Assembly (NCBI RefSeq): GCF_003268855.1
Contig: NZ_QLSZ01000008.1
Span: forward strand, 1-64,000
Direction of reading: 5' to 3'
Length of the DNA stretch: 64,000 nucleotides
Source of the DNA: Flavobacterium aciduliphilum
GTDB lineage: Bacteria > Bacteroidota > Bacteroidia > Flavobacteriales > Flavobacteriaceae
Shown here: in pieces, positions 52,452-59,443 of the stretch
Numbering within the stretch: position 1 is the first letter of the stretch
How the letters are laid out: each line of letters starts with the position of its first letter
Notes under the pieces: model-generated
Seen by the model: only the letters and a program-made list of their open reading frames with translations
Databases searched by the model: none
What the model was told of the DNA's origin: nothing
Made by a program: the position numbers and the translations under genes

Positions 52452-52946
52452 TTATAAATTAAAAGAGGCCCCAATATGGAACTCGAATTGGTTGTTGTAA
52501 TAGTCAAACCCACTCAGATGCGAATCGTAGGATGCTAAAGGGAAACTAGTCTCCGCAAAGAGTCCAAAGCCTTGGGTGAAAAAGTATCTTCCGCCAAGAT
52601 GCCCTCCAAAATTTCGTAATCCTAAATTTAAACCAGGGTAGACGTCAACATTTTTGGGCAAATGAAAAACATCGCCAATGTTGGCATTGAAACGAAATTT
52701 TACGTCGATTCGGTCTCCAAATCTAGGTTTTTCATTATTGATGGTGTTGGCATTGAGCATGTAGGAACTTAAAAACCCAACCGACATATTGGATCCCAAT
52801 CCAAAATCGGACATTACGGAAATTCCCGAGCCTCCACTTTGAAGATTCAACCCCACTTGACCTTTAAGATCTCCTTTTCCTTTAAACGCTTGCGCATTAG
52901 CAAAACTACTTGCTAATACTAGCACGAACAGCACAATCCTTTTCAT
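52452..52946 (-). CDS. Small outer-membrane beta-barrel protein (DUF6646-like)
   Basis: 164 residues: signal peptide (to SSFANAQA), then short alternating amphipathic strands (GQVGLNLQSGGSGISV, RFNANIGDVF, YPGLNLGLRNFGGHLGGRYFF) and a C-terminal EFHIGASFNL ending with strand-plus-Leu. I recognise the flavobacterial family called DUF6646; function unknown. Promoter TATATTTG on the minus strand at 52973-52966. Likely co-transcribed with the PhnA-domain gene. Confidence 0.8.
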   Translation of the reverse strand: MKRIVLFVLVLASSFANAQAFKGKGDLKGQVGLNLQSGGSGISVMSDFGLGSNMSVGFLSSYMLNANTINNEKPRFGDRIDVKFRFNANIGDVFHLPKNVDVYPGLNLGLRNFGGHLGGRYFFTQGFGLFAETSFPLASYDSHLSGFDYYNNQFEFHIGASFNL

Positions 52947-52965
52947 TTTGTTTCATTTTAGAGTA

Positions 52966-52973
52966 CAAATATA
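52966..52973 (-). promoter_or_regulatory. -7 box TATATTTG
   Basis: Minus-strand TAnnTTTG match 20 nt before the ATG at 52946. Confidence 0.5.
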
Positions 52974-53007
52974 GAAATTCAATACCAATAGTAATGACAA
53001 TTTAATC

Positions 53008-53049
53008 TTCTATTCTCTTTATTCTATTCTCTTTATTCTATTCTCTTTA
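53008..53049. repeat. 14-bp tandem repeat, three perfect copies
   Basis: Unit TTCTATTCTCTTTA repeated at 53008, 53022 and 53036 without mismatch, between the 3' end of the metallophosphatase gene and the promoter of the beta-barrel gene. Confidence 0.9.
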
Positions 53050-53053
53050 TTAA

Positions 53054-53791
53054 TTAGTTCCTACCTCTTTCTGTGGGGTATATGTGAGGCAACGGTTCGC
53101 TTTGCCAAAATTCTTTAGTATCCACATCCATTAGGGTCAAAGGCCCTTTGAAAGCAGCTCCGGTGTCGACATTCCAAATACATGCTTTTTGAATGGGAAT
53201 GGTTTGCCCAATTCGGGTTACTGGCGTATGGCCTATATAAATTTCTCGGTACAACGTCAATCGTTTAGGATAAAACACACTGGTCTCTTCTAGCGTTTCA
53301 TCTAGTGCGAGTGCGGTTTCCCACAACGTCCTGTCCCAATAGAACAATTTAGGAAAATATTCATAAGTTACCCCATTCATATTGGTAAATCCGGCATGAA
53401 TGAACAAGCGGTTTTGCTCATCCAAATAATAATTTCTCAAGGTTTGTAAAAACGCAACATGCTTTTTCTTTGTAGCTTCAGTAACCTTTTCGTAAGCCAA
53501 TACCGTAGCCTCGCCTCCGTGTTTGAACCACATGCTTTCGTCAAAGTTTTCAAAATTTCCTAATAACCAATCTAATAACAACTCATCGTGATTGCCCCGA
53601 ATGAAAATGCAGTTGTGTGTGCTTCCTAAATCTATTAAAAAATCCAATACTTGTGGCGATTGACTCCAACCATCTACATAATCCCCAAGAAAAATTAAGG
53701 TGTCTTTTGTGGTTACGTGAGCACGCTCCATGATTTGATGTAGGGCACGCAACCCTCCGTGAATATCTCCTATTACTAATGTTCGGCTCAT
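53054..53791 (-). CDS. Metallophosphoesterase (Ser/Thr phosphatase-like)
   Basis: 245 residues of the calcineurin-like fold. Metal-binding motifs are intact: GDIHGGLRALH (residues 8-18), FLGDYVDGWSQ (~35-45) and IRGNHDELLL (~66-75), with later HAGF and YIGHTPV. This set is typical of bacterial PPP-type phosphatases such as PrpA/PrpB or ApaH-like proteins. Substrate (phosphoprotein, Ap4A, other) is not deducible. A -7 box lies at 53820-53813 on the minus strand. Confidence 0.9.
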   Translation of the reverse strand: MSRTLVIGDIHGGLRALHQIMERAHVTTKDTLIFLGDYVDGWSQSPQVLDFLIDLGSTHNCIFIRGNHDELLLDWLLGNFENFDESMWFKHGGEATVLAYEKVTEATKKKHVAFLQTLRNYYLDEQNRLFIHAGFTNMNGVTYEYFPKLFYWDRTLWETALALDETLEETSVFYPKRLTLYREIYIGHTPVTRIGQTIPIQKACIWNVDTGAAFKGPLTLMDVDTKEFWQSEPLPHIYPTERGRN

Positions 53792-53812
53792 AGTTTTTAA
53801 TTAACGTATAAA

Positions 53813-53820
53813 CAAAGATA
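53813..53820 (-). promoter_or_regulatory. -7 box TATCTTTG for the metallophosphatase
   Basis: Minus-strand TAnnTTTG match 22 nt before the ATG at 53791. Confidence 0.5.
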
Positions 53821-53884
53821 GAGAAAAGTATTTTTTTTACAGCGCCCTTTGTTTATTTGTGCTGTAAAATTATGTTCTTTTGTG

Positions 53885-53966
53885 ATTCCGAACTCTTTCT
53901 CCTCTCGAACGTCCTCCTTTGTCATTCCGAACATCCTCCTTTGTCATTCCGAACTCGTTTCGGAAT
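53885..53966. repeat. ATTCCGAAC repeat cluster with terminal hairpin
   Basis: A 21-bp direct repeat (53912-53932 and 53934-53954, identical) ending TCATTCCGAAC, a third partial copy GATTCCGAAC upstream, and a hairpin ATTCCGAA / TTCGGAAT (53946-53953 / 53959-53966). Confidence 0.85.
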
Positions 53967-54140
53967 CTCGTTACCATTACGATTCATTATTTTAGATGCT
54001 GAAAGATGTTTATTTTTGACTCGTGTTGAAAACTTATCCGCCTTAAAGGCAACAATAGTGATCATTTTCGGATTTTTTCAATAGATTTTATAAACGTACC
54101 AAAACAAATAGTATATTTACTGCACTATTTCGAATTCGAT

Positions 54141-54200
54141 TAGCTGGAACTATTCGAGGTTTTCGATAAAAAAGTAAGCTCAGGCGCGTGGTACTCAACG
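54141..54200. repeat. 60-bp direct repeat, copy A
   Basis: Shares TAGCTGGAACTA, AGGTTTTCGATAAAAAA and CTCAGGCGCGTGGTACTC with copy B at 54399-54459. Its stem TCGATTAG / CTATTCGA pairs at 7 of 8 positions around the loop CTGGAA. Confidence 0.85.
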
Positions 54201-54235
54201 TTTTTCTGAGCTTTTTTTATGTTTATTTTTTTCTG

Positions 54236-54352
54236 TTGCGCAAGAAAAATAAATTGTTGCGCAACAATCCTTTTGTTTTTGAGCAATAGTGTTTTCCTTG
54301 TTGCGCAAGAAGAATGAAGTTGTTGGGCAAGAAGGGAGGTGTTGTTGCGCAA
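54236..54352. repeat. Iteron-like array: six TTGnGCAA sites, 21-22 bp period
   Basis: TTGCGCAA at 54236, 54257, 54301 and 54345; TTGAGCAA at 54279; TTGGGCAA at 54323. Spacings are 21, 22, 22, 22, 22. The fuller consensus is TTGTTGCGCAAGAA followed by ~8 variable bases; the copy at 54254-54267 is a perfect 14-bp palindrome. The period is not a multiple of three, so it is not coding. Confidence 0.85.
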
Positions 54353-54384
54353 ACTTTTTTCGATATCAGGAACGTTTAGAGCAT

Positions 54385-54420
54385 AAAAAAACCTCCTGTA
54401 GCTGGAACTACAAGAGGTTT
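54385..54420 (-). terminator. Terminator of the HU-family gene
   Basis: On the minus strand AAACCTC-TT-GTAG, loop TTCCAG, CTAC-AG-GAGGTTT followed by T run. Located 35 nt past the stop codon. Confidence 0.8.
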
Positions 54421-54459
54421 TCGATAAAAAATAAAAACTCAGGCGCGTGGTACTCTACG
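54399..54459. repeat. 61-bp direct repeat, copy B
   Basis: Covers part of the HU terminator hairpin and the HU 3' untranslated region up to the stop codon; similarity to copy A ends at the coding sequence. Confidence 0.85.
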
Positions 54460-54844
54460 CAGCATCGTTTTTACGGTACGAAAGATTGTTCATCATCTTT
54501 TTTAGCTCTTCTCCAGGTCTAAAATTAAGACGTGCTTTTCGTACAGAACCAGAACTCACTTCGTCAGAAGTAGCGCTTCCAGTTGATCTAACCCCCAATT
54601 GAAAGGTGCCTAAATCTCCAATTTGTATAATTCTACCTTCTTGAAGTTCCATAATAATGTTGTCTTCAAGTGCTGCTAATACGGCCAAACAATCGGCACG
54701 ATTCACAGTACATTGCATTGAAATCATTTTGGCTAACCTTTTCAAATCGGTTTTACCATCTCCTACGGCCTTTGCGTAGAACTTTTGCGGTGCACTCACA
54801 TCTTGTGGATTCACTCGCTGAACAGCTTTAATTTTTACAGCCAT
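54455..54844 (-). CDS. HU-family DNA-binding protein (Bacteroidota type)
   Basis: 129 residues. An IHF/HU-like helical half (LKRLAKMISMQCTVNRADCL, ~34-53; LAALEDNIIMELQEGRIIQIGDLGTFQLGV in pieces) and arm region with VRKARLNFRPGEELKKMMN (~101-119). The N-terminal MAVKIKAVQRVNPQDVSAPQKFY extension replaces the canonical HU start; this form is typical of Bacteroidota. Probably a nucleoid-associated protein that bends DNA; target preference unknown. Promoter at 54928-54921 (minus). Its 3' untranslated region matches a second copy 258 bp away. Confidence 0.85.
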   Translation of the reverse strand: MAVKIKAVQRVNPQDVSAPQKFYAKAVGDGKTDLKRLAKMISMQCTVNRADCLAVLAALEDNIIMELQEGRIIQIGDLGTFQLGVRSTGSATSDEVSSGSVRKARLNFRPGEELKKMMNNLSYRKNDAA

Positions 54845-54920
54845 TTTGAATAAAGTTTAAATTATAAAATTATTTTTCGTCTCTGAGCAAACCTTCGGAT
54901 ATTTGCCTGACCTACTTTTA

Positions 54921-54928
54921 CAAAGATA
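54921..54928 (-). promoter_or_regulatory. -7 box TATCTTTG for the HU-family gene
   Basis: Minus-strand TAnnTTTG match 77 nt before the ATG at 54844, giving a ~65-nt leader. Confidence 0.45.
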
Positions 54929-55056
54929 GTGTGGGAATTTAACAATAGAAAGTGCTTTTTATTAACATTATGGACTAGTTATTATCAATTTTAAGGATTA
55001 TTTCAAATCTCTAGTCTAGGTGTACTGTAATGAATGAACTGAAATGGAAATGTGTT

Positions 55057-56202
55057 TTAGCTCCCACTATATTTTATTTTGCGCAACACGCGCATCACTT
55101 CTTTAAAATTGATATAGACGATTGGGTTTTCGTTACTTTTTAAAAAAGGCTTGGCATCAATCAATTTTTGTTTTGCCTCGTCAAAACCGTTGAGGTAGCA
55201 AATCATTAACGTAGACGGAATGTGTTCTAAATCCAATCGTTCGCGTGGGGTACACTCCTGCTTTTTTTCGAGTTTATAAAGCAAGGATACTGTCGAATTG
55301 TAAATATGAAACAAGACTTTTTTGTTGTATTGAGGAGGGTCAAAAAGCATTTCAGTTTCAATTTTGTAATACCCATTGTCATAGAAAGACAGTTTTTGTT
55401 GTTCGAGTGGATAATAACTCGTCTTATCGTTGAGTCCAAGAAGCACATATTCGGTAATGGTAAACGTATTTTCATCAAAGGCAATTTCTACTTCGTCTTG
55501 TGCCGAATAGAACAGTTTGATTTGTTCGTTGACCAACTCAATATCTACTCTTGAAAAAAAGGTTTTCTCTCTAACTTTTTTGGGAATTCCCGCCCAACAA
55601 ATCACAAACAATTCCTTAAACACTTTATATTTTGAGGGCATGTCTTTGTGTCGATGATTTACAAAATCAATTACCCCATCAAGCGTATTTGAAATGCTGT
55701 TTCGTGCGTTGTTTTCAATACTGAGTACTGTGGCTGTATTTTGTTTTGAATAGGGAATCTTTTCAGATGTTGGAATAGAGTTACTCCCCACCCGCACAAA
55801 AGTTGTGAGCGCTGGTATGGTGTAAATATTTTTCTTGAAATAAGACGGTTTTGATTTGGGTTTTATCGTCACCAATCCCACCACTTTATCTTTGGGCAGG
55901 TTTGGAAAAGGGACATTTTCATATTGAATTTTGGGTGGATTTTCTAGAAACGCATTGACCAAATTCTGAATGCGGCTGTCGTCAAAAAAATCGTCTCCAA
56001 TAATTTCATTCGTAGCATCTTCAACCCCCACTACAATATAAGAATTATTGGATGGATTGGAATTTGACAGCGCACAAATATGCTTTAAGAATTTTGCTTT
56101 TCCTTCCTTAGTATGCAAATTCAGTTGCTGCTTTTTATCATAAAAGCTGTTCTCATCGTTGTGAGCCAGAAGGTTTTTGATAAGTAAGCGTTTGTTGATC
56201 AT
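55057..56202 (-). CDS. AlbA_2-domain (Schlafen-like) putative DNA/ATP-binding protein
   Basis: 381 residues. The N-terminal ~150 residues match the AlbA_2/Schlafen fold: KAKFLKHICALSN, NSYIVVGVEDATNEIIG, ENPPKIQYENVPF and LVTIKPKSKPSYFKKNI with FVRVGSNSIP, the family's conserved GVxD and RxGxxS features. The C-terminal ~200 residues are unrecognised mixed alpha/beta and rich in KK/EE. Annotated relatives are called ATP-binding or transcriptional regulators; some Schlafen-fold proteins act in nucleic-acid processing or phage defence. Lone gene, no defence partners next to it. Confidence 0.75.
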   Translation of the reverse strand: MINKRLLIKNLLAHNDENSFYDKKQQLNLHTKEGKAKFLKHICALSNSNPSNNSYIVVGVEDATNEIIGDDFFDDSRIQNLVNAFLENPPKIQYENVPFPNLPKDKVVGLVTIKPKSKPSYFKKNIYTIPALTTFVRVGSNSIPTSEKIPYSKQNTATVLSIENNARNSISNTLDGVIDFVNHRHKDMPSKYKVFKELFVICWAGIPKKVREKTFFSRVDIELVNEQIKLFYSAQDEVEIAFDENTFTITEYVLLGLNDKTSYYPLEQQKLSFYDNGYYKIETEMLFDPPQYNKKVLFHIYNSTVSLLYKLEKKQECTPRERLDLEHIPSTLMICYLNGFDEAKQKLIDAKPFLKSNENPIVYINFKEVMRVLRKIKYSGS

Positions 56203-56224
56203 TTTTAGTGAAGGGTGAAAAGTA

Positions 56225-56282
56225 AAAAGTGATTAGTAGGAAAAAAATGCTAATTACTAATCACTTTTCACTAATTACTAAA
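56225..56282. repeat. Inverted repeat related to the four-helix-bundle flanks
   Basis: Perfect 14-bp inverted repeat AAAAGTGATTAGTA / TACTAATCACTTTT (56225-56238 / 56255-56268) with a 16-nt loop; the right part (56256-56282) matches 39492-39518 at 24 of 27 positions. No gene lies between the arms. Confidence 0.85.
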
Positions 56283-56283
56283 T

Positions 56284-57150
56284 TTAAGGTACTTTGTTTC
56301 CCATACTTTCGGTCCAAAGGGCAAACCAGTCTATTGTGTCAAGGTGAACCGAAAGAGCATTGGATAACGCTTGTATTCGCGATAACGTGGCGGTGCCCAC
56401 TACCGGAATGATTTTGGCGGGGTGTTTTAAAATCCATGCAAGCAATAAAATGTCGGCCGTTACATTGTATTTTCCCATTAAGGAATCCAATACTTTTTTT
56501 ACCCTTCTCGTTTGTTCAATGTCTTCACGAAATACGGTGCCTAGTGGATTCCAACTCATGGGTGTGATGTGATGCAATTGCATGTAGTATAAACTTCCGT
56601 CGAGCATGGCTTGATGATGGGTTACTGAAAATTGAATTTGATTGTACCCTACCGCTGTTTTTTGTCGAATCAATTCAGTTTGAGAGGGAGTAAAATTAGA
56701 CAATCCGAAGTCTATAATTTTTCCTTCCGATTTCAGTTTTTCTATTGCTTCGGCAATCTCATCTGCTTGCATCAGCGGACTGGGACGATGCAAGAGCAAG
56801 AGGTCTAAATAATCGGTTTGTAAATTTTTTAAAGAGTTTTCTACCGACCAAATAATGTATTCTTTAGAATAATCGTAATGTTTCAAGACATTGGGTCTTC
56901 CCTTGGTGTGTTGGATACCACATTTAGAAATCAGTTGAATTTGGTCTCTGGAAAGCCCCGTTTCAGTAAAAGCGTTTCCAAATTCGGACTCTGTAGTATA
57001 ATCGCCATAAATATCGGCATGGTCAAAGGTTGTGATGTGGTTTTCTACGCAAGTCATAAGGCAACGACTCATTTCAGAACGGGAGAGATTTTTTCCCCAA
57101 ATTCCCCAGTTCATGGTGCCTGCAATTATTGGCGATAATGAAGTTTTCAT
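56284..57150 (-). CDS. Aldo/keto reductase
   Basis: 288-residue TIM-barrel oxidoreductase. Catalytic tetrad segments are visible: FDHADIYGDYTTE (Asp/Tyr, ~39-51), ISKCGIQ with Lys (~75), and LLLLHRPSPL with His (~118-127). NADPH-binding C-terminal IIPVVGTATLSRIQAL is present. It resembles the YdhF-like subgroup. Natural substrate unknown. No neighbour suggests a pathway. Confidence 0.9.
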   Translation of the reverse strand: MKTSLSPIIAGTMNWGIWGKNLSRSEMSRCLMTCVENHITTFDHADIYGDYTTESEFGNAFTETGLSRDQIQLISKCGIQHTKGRPNVLKHYDYSKEYIIWSVENSLKNLQTDYLDLLLLHRPSPLMQADEIAEAIEKLKSEGKIIDFGLSNFTPSQTELIRQKTAVGYNQIQFSVTHHQAMLDGSLYYMQLHHITPMSWNPLGTVFREDIEQTRRVKKVLDSLMGKYNVTADILLLAWILKHPAKIIPVVGTATLSRIQALSNALSVHLDTIDWFALWTESMGNKVP

Positions 57151-57319
57151 GTGTTTTCTATTAAAAAGTTTAAAATTACTAAAACAAAATCATAAATCAT
57201 CCTTAAAAACGAGTAGGCAATGTAACTTTTAACGCATTATTAACATTCTATTCGTGTTAAAATATTCAATTTTGAAATGTTAAAATTTGAAGTCATTAGA
57301 AAACCAAAAAATAAACGCA

Positions 57320-58324
57320 ATGGAAGAAAATGCTGCCGCTTTAGATATTAGAGCCATCAATGAAAAAATTGAAAGAGAAAGTGCTTTCATCGACCTCCTT
57401 TCTATGGAAATGAATAAGGTCATTGTAGGTCAAAAACACATGGTTGAACGATTGTTGATTGGATTGCTAGGACAAGGACATATTCTTCTCGAGGGAGTTC
57501 CTGGATTGGCAAAAACGTTGGCCATAAACACCTTGTCTCAGGCAGTTCAGGGAAGCTTTAGTAGAATACAGTTCACTCCCGATTTACTTCCAGCCGATGT
57601 AGTGGGAACGATGATTTACAACATTAAAGCCAATGATTTTTCGATAAAAAAAGGGCCTATTTTTGCCAATTTCGTTTTGGCAGATGAGATCAATCGTGCG
57701 CCTGCCAAAGTACAATCGGCTTTGCTGGAAGCGATGCAGGAAAAACAAGTTACTATTGGCGATACAACTTTTAAGTTAGAAAAACCGTTTTTGGTTTTGG
57801 CAACTCAGAATCCGATTGAACAAGAAGGAACCTATCCATTGCCCGAAGCTCAGGTGGATCGTTTTATGCTCAAAACGGTCATTGATTATCCTAAAATGGA
57901 TGAAGAGCGTTTGGTGATTCGACAAAACTTAAAAGGAGGCTTTGAAAAAGTCAATGCTGTGGTTTCTGTAGATCAGATTTTGAGAGCTCAAGAAGCCGTG
58001 AGAAGTGTATACATGGATGAAAAAATTGAAAAATACATTCTCGACATCATCTTTGCGACTCGTTTCCCTGAAAAATATAATTTAGAAAGCCTAAAACCTT
58101 TAATCAGTTTTGGATCTTCACCACGTGGAAGCATCAATTTGGCTACCGCTGCCAAATGCTATGCCTTCATCAAACGAAGAGGGTATGTAATTCCTGAAGA
58201 TGTTAGAGCGGTGGTTCACGATGTGTTGCGTCATAGAATTGGCGTGACGTATGAAGCGGAGGCAGAAAACATCACTTCGGTAGACATCATCAACAAAATT
58301 GTAAACGAAATCGAAGTGCCTTAA
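57320..58324 (+). CDS. MoxR-family AAA+ ATPase
   Basis: 334 residues, chaperone-type AAA+ ATPase that usually acts with VWA proteins. Walker A GVPGLAKTLAIN (~68-79 in this numbering), Walker B LADEINRAP (~132-140), sensor-1 LATQNPIEQEG and an arginine-finger region SPRGSINLATAAK. The ATG at 57320 is preferred over a TTG at 57287 because similarity begins with MEENAAALDIR. First gene of the MoxR-DUF58-Bat operon. Confidence 0.92.
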   Translation: MEENAAALDIRAINEKIERESAFIDLLSMEMNKVIVGQKHMVERLLIGLLGQGHILLEGVPGLAKTLAINTLSQAVQGSFSRIQFTPDLLPADVVGTMIYNIKANDFSIKKGPIFANFVLADEINRAPAKVQSALLEAMQEKQVTIGDTTFKLEKPFLVLATQNPIEQEGTYPLPEAQVDRFMLKTVIDYPKMDEERLVIRQNLKGGFEKVNAVVSVDQILRAQEAVRSVYMDEKIEKYILDIIFATRFPEKYNLESLKPLISFGSSPRGSINLATAAKCYAFIKRRGYVIPEDVRAVVHDVLRHRIGVTYEAEAENITSVDIINKIVNEIEVP

Positions 58325-58339
58325 ATCAGTTAGCCGTAT

Positions 58340-58382
58340 TCAGTGTTTAGTATTCAGGAATTAACTGAACACTAAAAACTGA
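58340..58382. repeat. Imperfect inverted repeat between moxR-like and DUF58 genes
   Basis: 18-nt arms 58340-58357 and 58365-58382 pair at 16 of 18 positions around a 7-nt loop. No T run follows; built from AACACTnAAAACTGA words. Confidence 0.75.
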
Positions 58383-58402
58383 GTTCTGAACACTATCAAT
58401 AG

Positions 58403-59272
58403 ATGGAAACAAAAGACCTACTTAAAAAAGTTCGTAAAATAGAAATCAAAACCCGAAGATTGAGCGATCATATTTTCTCGGGGGAATATCATACGTCGTT
58501 TAAAGGACGCGGAATGACCTTTTCGGAAGTACGTCAATACCAATTTGGAGATGATATTCGTGCCATTGATTGGAATGTTACCGCACGCTATAACGAACCG
58601 TATGTAAAAGTTTTTGAAGAAGAACGCGAACTCACTATGATGTTAATGGTTGATGTTTCGGGTTCTGAACGTTTTGGTACCAAAAATCAGCTTAAAAGTG
58701 AAATGGTTACTGAAATTGCCGCAACTATGGCGTTTTCGGCTACCCAAAACAATGATAAAATTGGATTGATTTTGTTTTCAGATGAAATCGAATTGTATAT
58801 TCCACCTAAAAAAGGGAAATCTCACGTGCTTCGAATCATTCGAGAATTAATTGAATTTCAACCGAAAAGTCGAAAAACGGATTTAACACAAGCCTTGAAA
58901 TTTTTATCGGCTACACAAAAGAAAAAGGCCATTGTTTTTTTGATTTCCGATTTTATGGTTGCTGAGGATTATGAAAAAACATTGAAAATTGCAGGAAAAA
59001 AACACGATATCACAGGTATTCGGGTGTATGATATCCGAGAAGAGAAAATGCCAAACATCGGAATGGTCGAAATGGAAGATGCCGAGTCGGGCGAAATTTT
59101 AGTGGTGGATACGAGTTCAAAAAGTGTGCGCATGAATTACGAGAAAAACTATCAAGAAAAAGTGACTTATTTTAAGGATATTTTTTCAAAATGTGGTTCA
59201 GGTATCGTGAATACGCGTGTAGATGAAAGTTATGTAACCAAATTATTAGGTTATTTTAAATCGAGAGGATGA
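58403..59272 (+). CDS. DUF58 protein (VWA-like)
   Basis: 289 residues. DUF58 signature MTFSEVRQYQFGDDIRAIDWNVTARYNEPYVKVF in pieces (FGDDIRAIDWN, ~49-59), then a VWA-type Rossmann fold with MIDAS DVSGSERFGT (~88-97) and TDLTQAL (~160). The standard partner of MoxR ATPases; probably scaffolds metal-dependent protein interactions at the membrane. 78 nt after the MoxR gene with an inverted repeat between. Confidence 0.92.
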   Translation: METKDLLKKVRKIEIKTRRLSDHIFSGEYHTSFKGRGMTFSEVRQYQFGDDIRAIDWNVTARYNEPYVKVFEEERELTMMLMVDVSGSERFGTKNQLKSEMVTEIAATMAFSATQNNDKIGLILFSDEIELYIPPKKGKSHVLRIIRELIEFQPKSRKTDLTQALKFLSATQKKKAIVFLISDFMVAEDYEKTLKIAGKKHDITGIRVYDIREEKMPNIGMVEMEDAESGEILVVDTSSKSVRMNYEKNYQEKVTYFKDIFSKCGSGIVNTRVDESYVTKLLGYFKSRG

Positions 59273-59443
59273 TTTCAGATTTTAATTAAACCCATTACAT
59301 AGTAGCGTTTTTAACTAAAATTAGTATCTAAATATTAACTTAAGAAAAACAAAAAAATAAAGAACAAAACATTTAAATCTGAAGATTGATAAAATTTCTA
59401 AATAAAAGGTATGCCTAATCGTTTATCTTCAATCAACAATCAA

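Larger units (their letters stand above)
53792..54454. other. 660-bp gene-free, repeat-rich segment
   Basis: No credible gene. From left: metallophosphatase promoter (53813-53820, minus); ATTCCGAAC repeats (53885-53966); AT-rich spacer with a weak TATATTTA at 54113; direct repeat copy A (54141-54200); a plus-strand hairpin plus T run (stem AAGCTCAG / CTGAGCTT, ~54177-54212); six TTGnGCAA sites at a 21-22 bp period (54236-54352); the HU-gene terminator (54385-54420); direct repeat copy B running into the HU stop codon. Three short open frames here are made of repeats and are not counted as genes. Confidence 0.75.

Noticed and set aside
54236..54352. CRISPR array
   Set aside because: The period is 22 bp in total and the variable part is only ~8 bp; there are no true spacers and no cas genes nearby.
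53857..54522. Three open frames of 70-77 codons (53857-54084 +, 54289-54522 +, 54140-54352 -)
   Set aside because: They are translations of the ATTCCGAAC repeats, the TTGCGCAA array and the duplicated 3' UTR; composition is atypical and none has a promoter or plausible start context.
55057..56202. Defence island centred on the AlbA_2/Schlafen-like gene
   Set aside because: Neighbours are an HU-family protein and an aldo/keto reductase; no nuclease, restriction or toxin partner is present.
59273..59443. Inverted pair CAGATTTTAA / TTTAAATCTG between the DUF58 and BatD-like genes
   Set aside because: Imperfect, ~90 nt apart and AT-rich; expected by chance.
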